NCBI GenBank assembly: GCA_937996675.1
Contig: CALKUN010000069.1
Coordinates: forward strand, 1 to 7,415
DNA length: 7,415 nucleotides
Origin: an uncultured Candidatus Saccharibacteria bacterium
GTDB lineage: Bacteria; Patescibacteriota; Saccharimonadia; CAILAD01; GCA-016700035
Direction of reading: 5' to 3'
Position numbers and translations under genes: made by a program. This document shows positions 7,406 through 7,415 of this stretch, in pieces (the first letter of the stretch is position 1; every line of letters begins with the position of its first letter). Below the pieces are notes generated by a model. The model was not told the origin of the DNA and did not search any database. It was given only the letters and a program-made list of their open reading frames with translations.

Positions 7406-7415
7406 CCTGATAACA

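Overview
The window looks like the end of a draft contig from a Patescibacteria/CPR bacterium, most probably Saccharibacteria (TM7) or a close relative. That placement is an inference from recalled protein style, not from a search. It rests on a giant secreted protein with an N-terminal anchor and Saccharibacteria-like FN3 modules, on a TIM-barrel glycoside hydrolase anchored by one N-terminal helix, and on promoter boxes lying almost against the start codons. The standard bacterial code fits: TAA and TAG end the two complete genes, and no in-frame TGA interrupts the long reading frame.

Layout. Bases 1-15 are not genomic; they match the end of an Illumina sequencing adapter. From 5027 down to the contig edge runs one very large minus-strand gene. 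It has a start but no stop, so an ORF scan that requires a complete frame misses it. It encodes at least 1,670 residues: a basic cytoplasmic tail, one membrane helix, a beta-rich region, discoidin-like (F5/8 type C) modules, a recurrent beta-sandwich module, and a series of FN3/Ig-like modules. A divergent promoter region of 152 bp (5028-5179) separates it from a plus-strand gene for a membrane-anchored clan GH-A type glycoside hydrolase (5180-6229). A complete minus-strand GT4-family glycosyltransferase (6230-7393) follows tail to tail, with its stop codon directly abutting the hydrolase stop.

How the genes may work together (inference). All three point to the cell surface and carbohydrates. 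The giant protein has carbohydrate- or surface-binding folds and would project from the cell. The hydrolase would act on glycans just outside the membrane. The glycosyltransferase would build surface polysaccharide or glycolipid from the cytoplasm. For an epibiotic bacterium this would fit host attachment and envelope construction, but nothing in the sequence proves a shared pathway. I found no RNA genes, CRISPR arrays, insertion sequences or convincing terminators, and no clear evidence of a wholly new system. The least ordinary features are the giant adhesin-like protein itself, the probable leaderless promoters, and the three paired-cysteine FN3/Ig modules.
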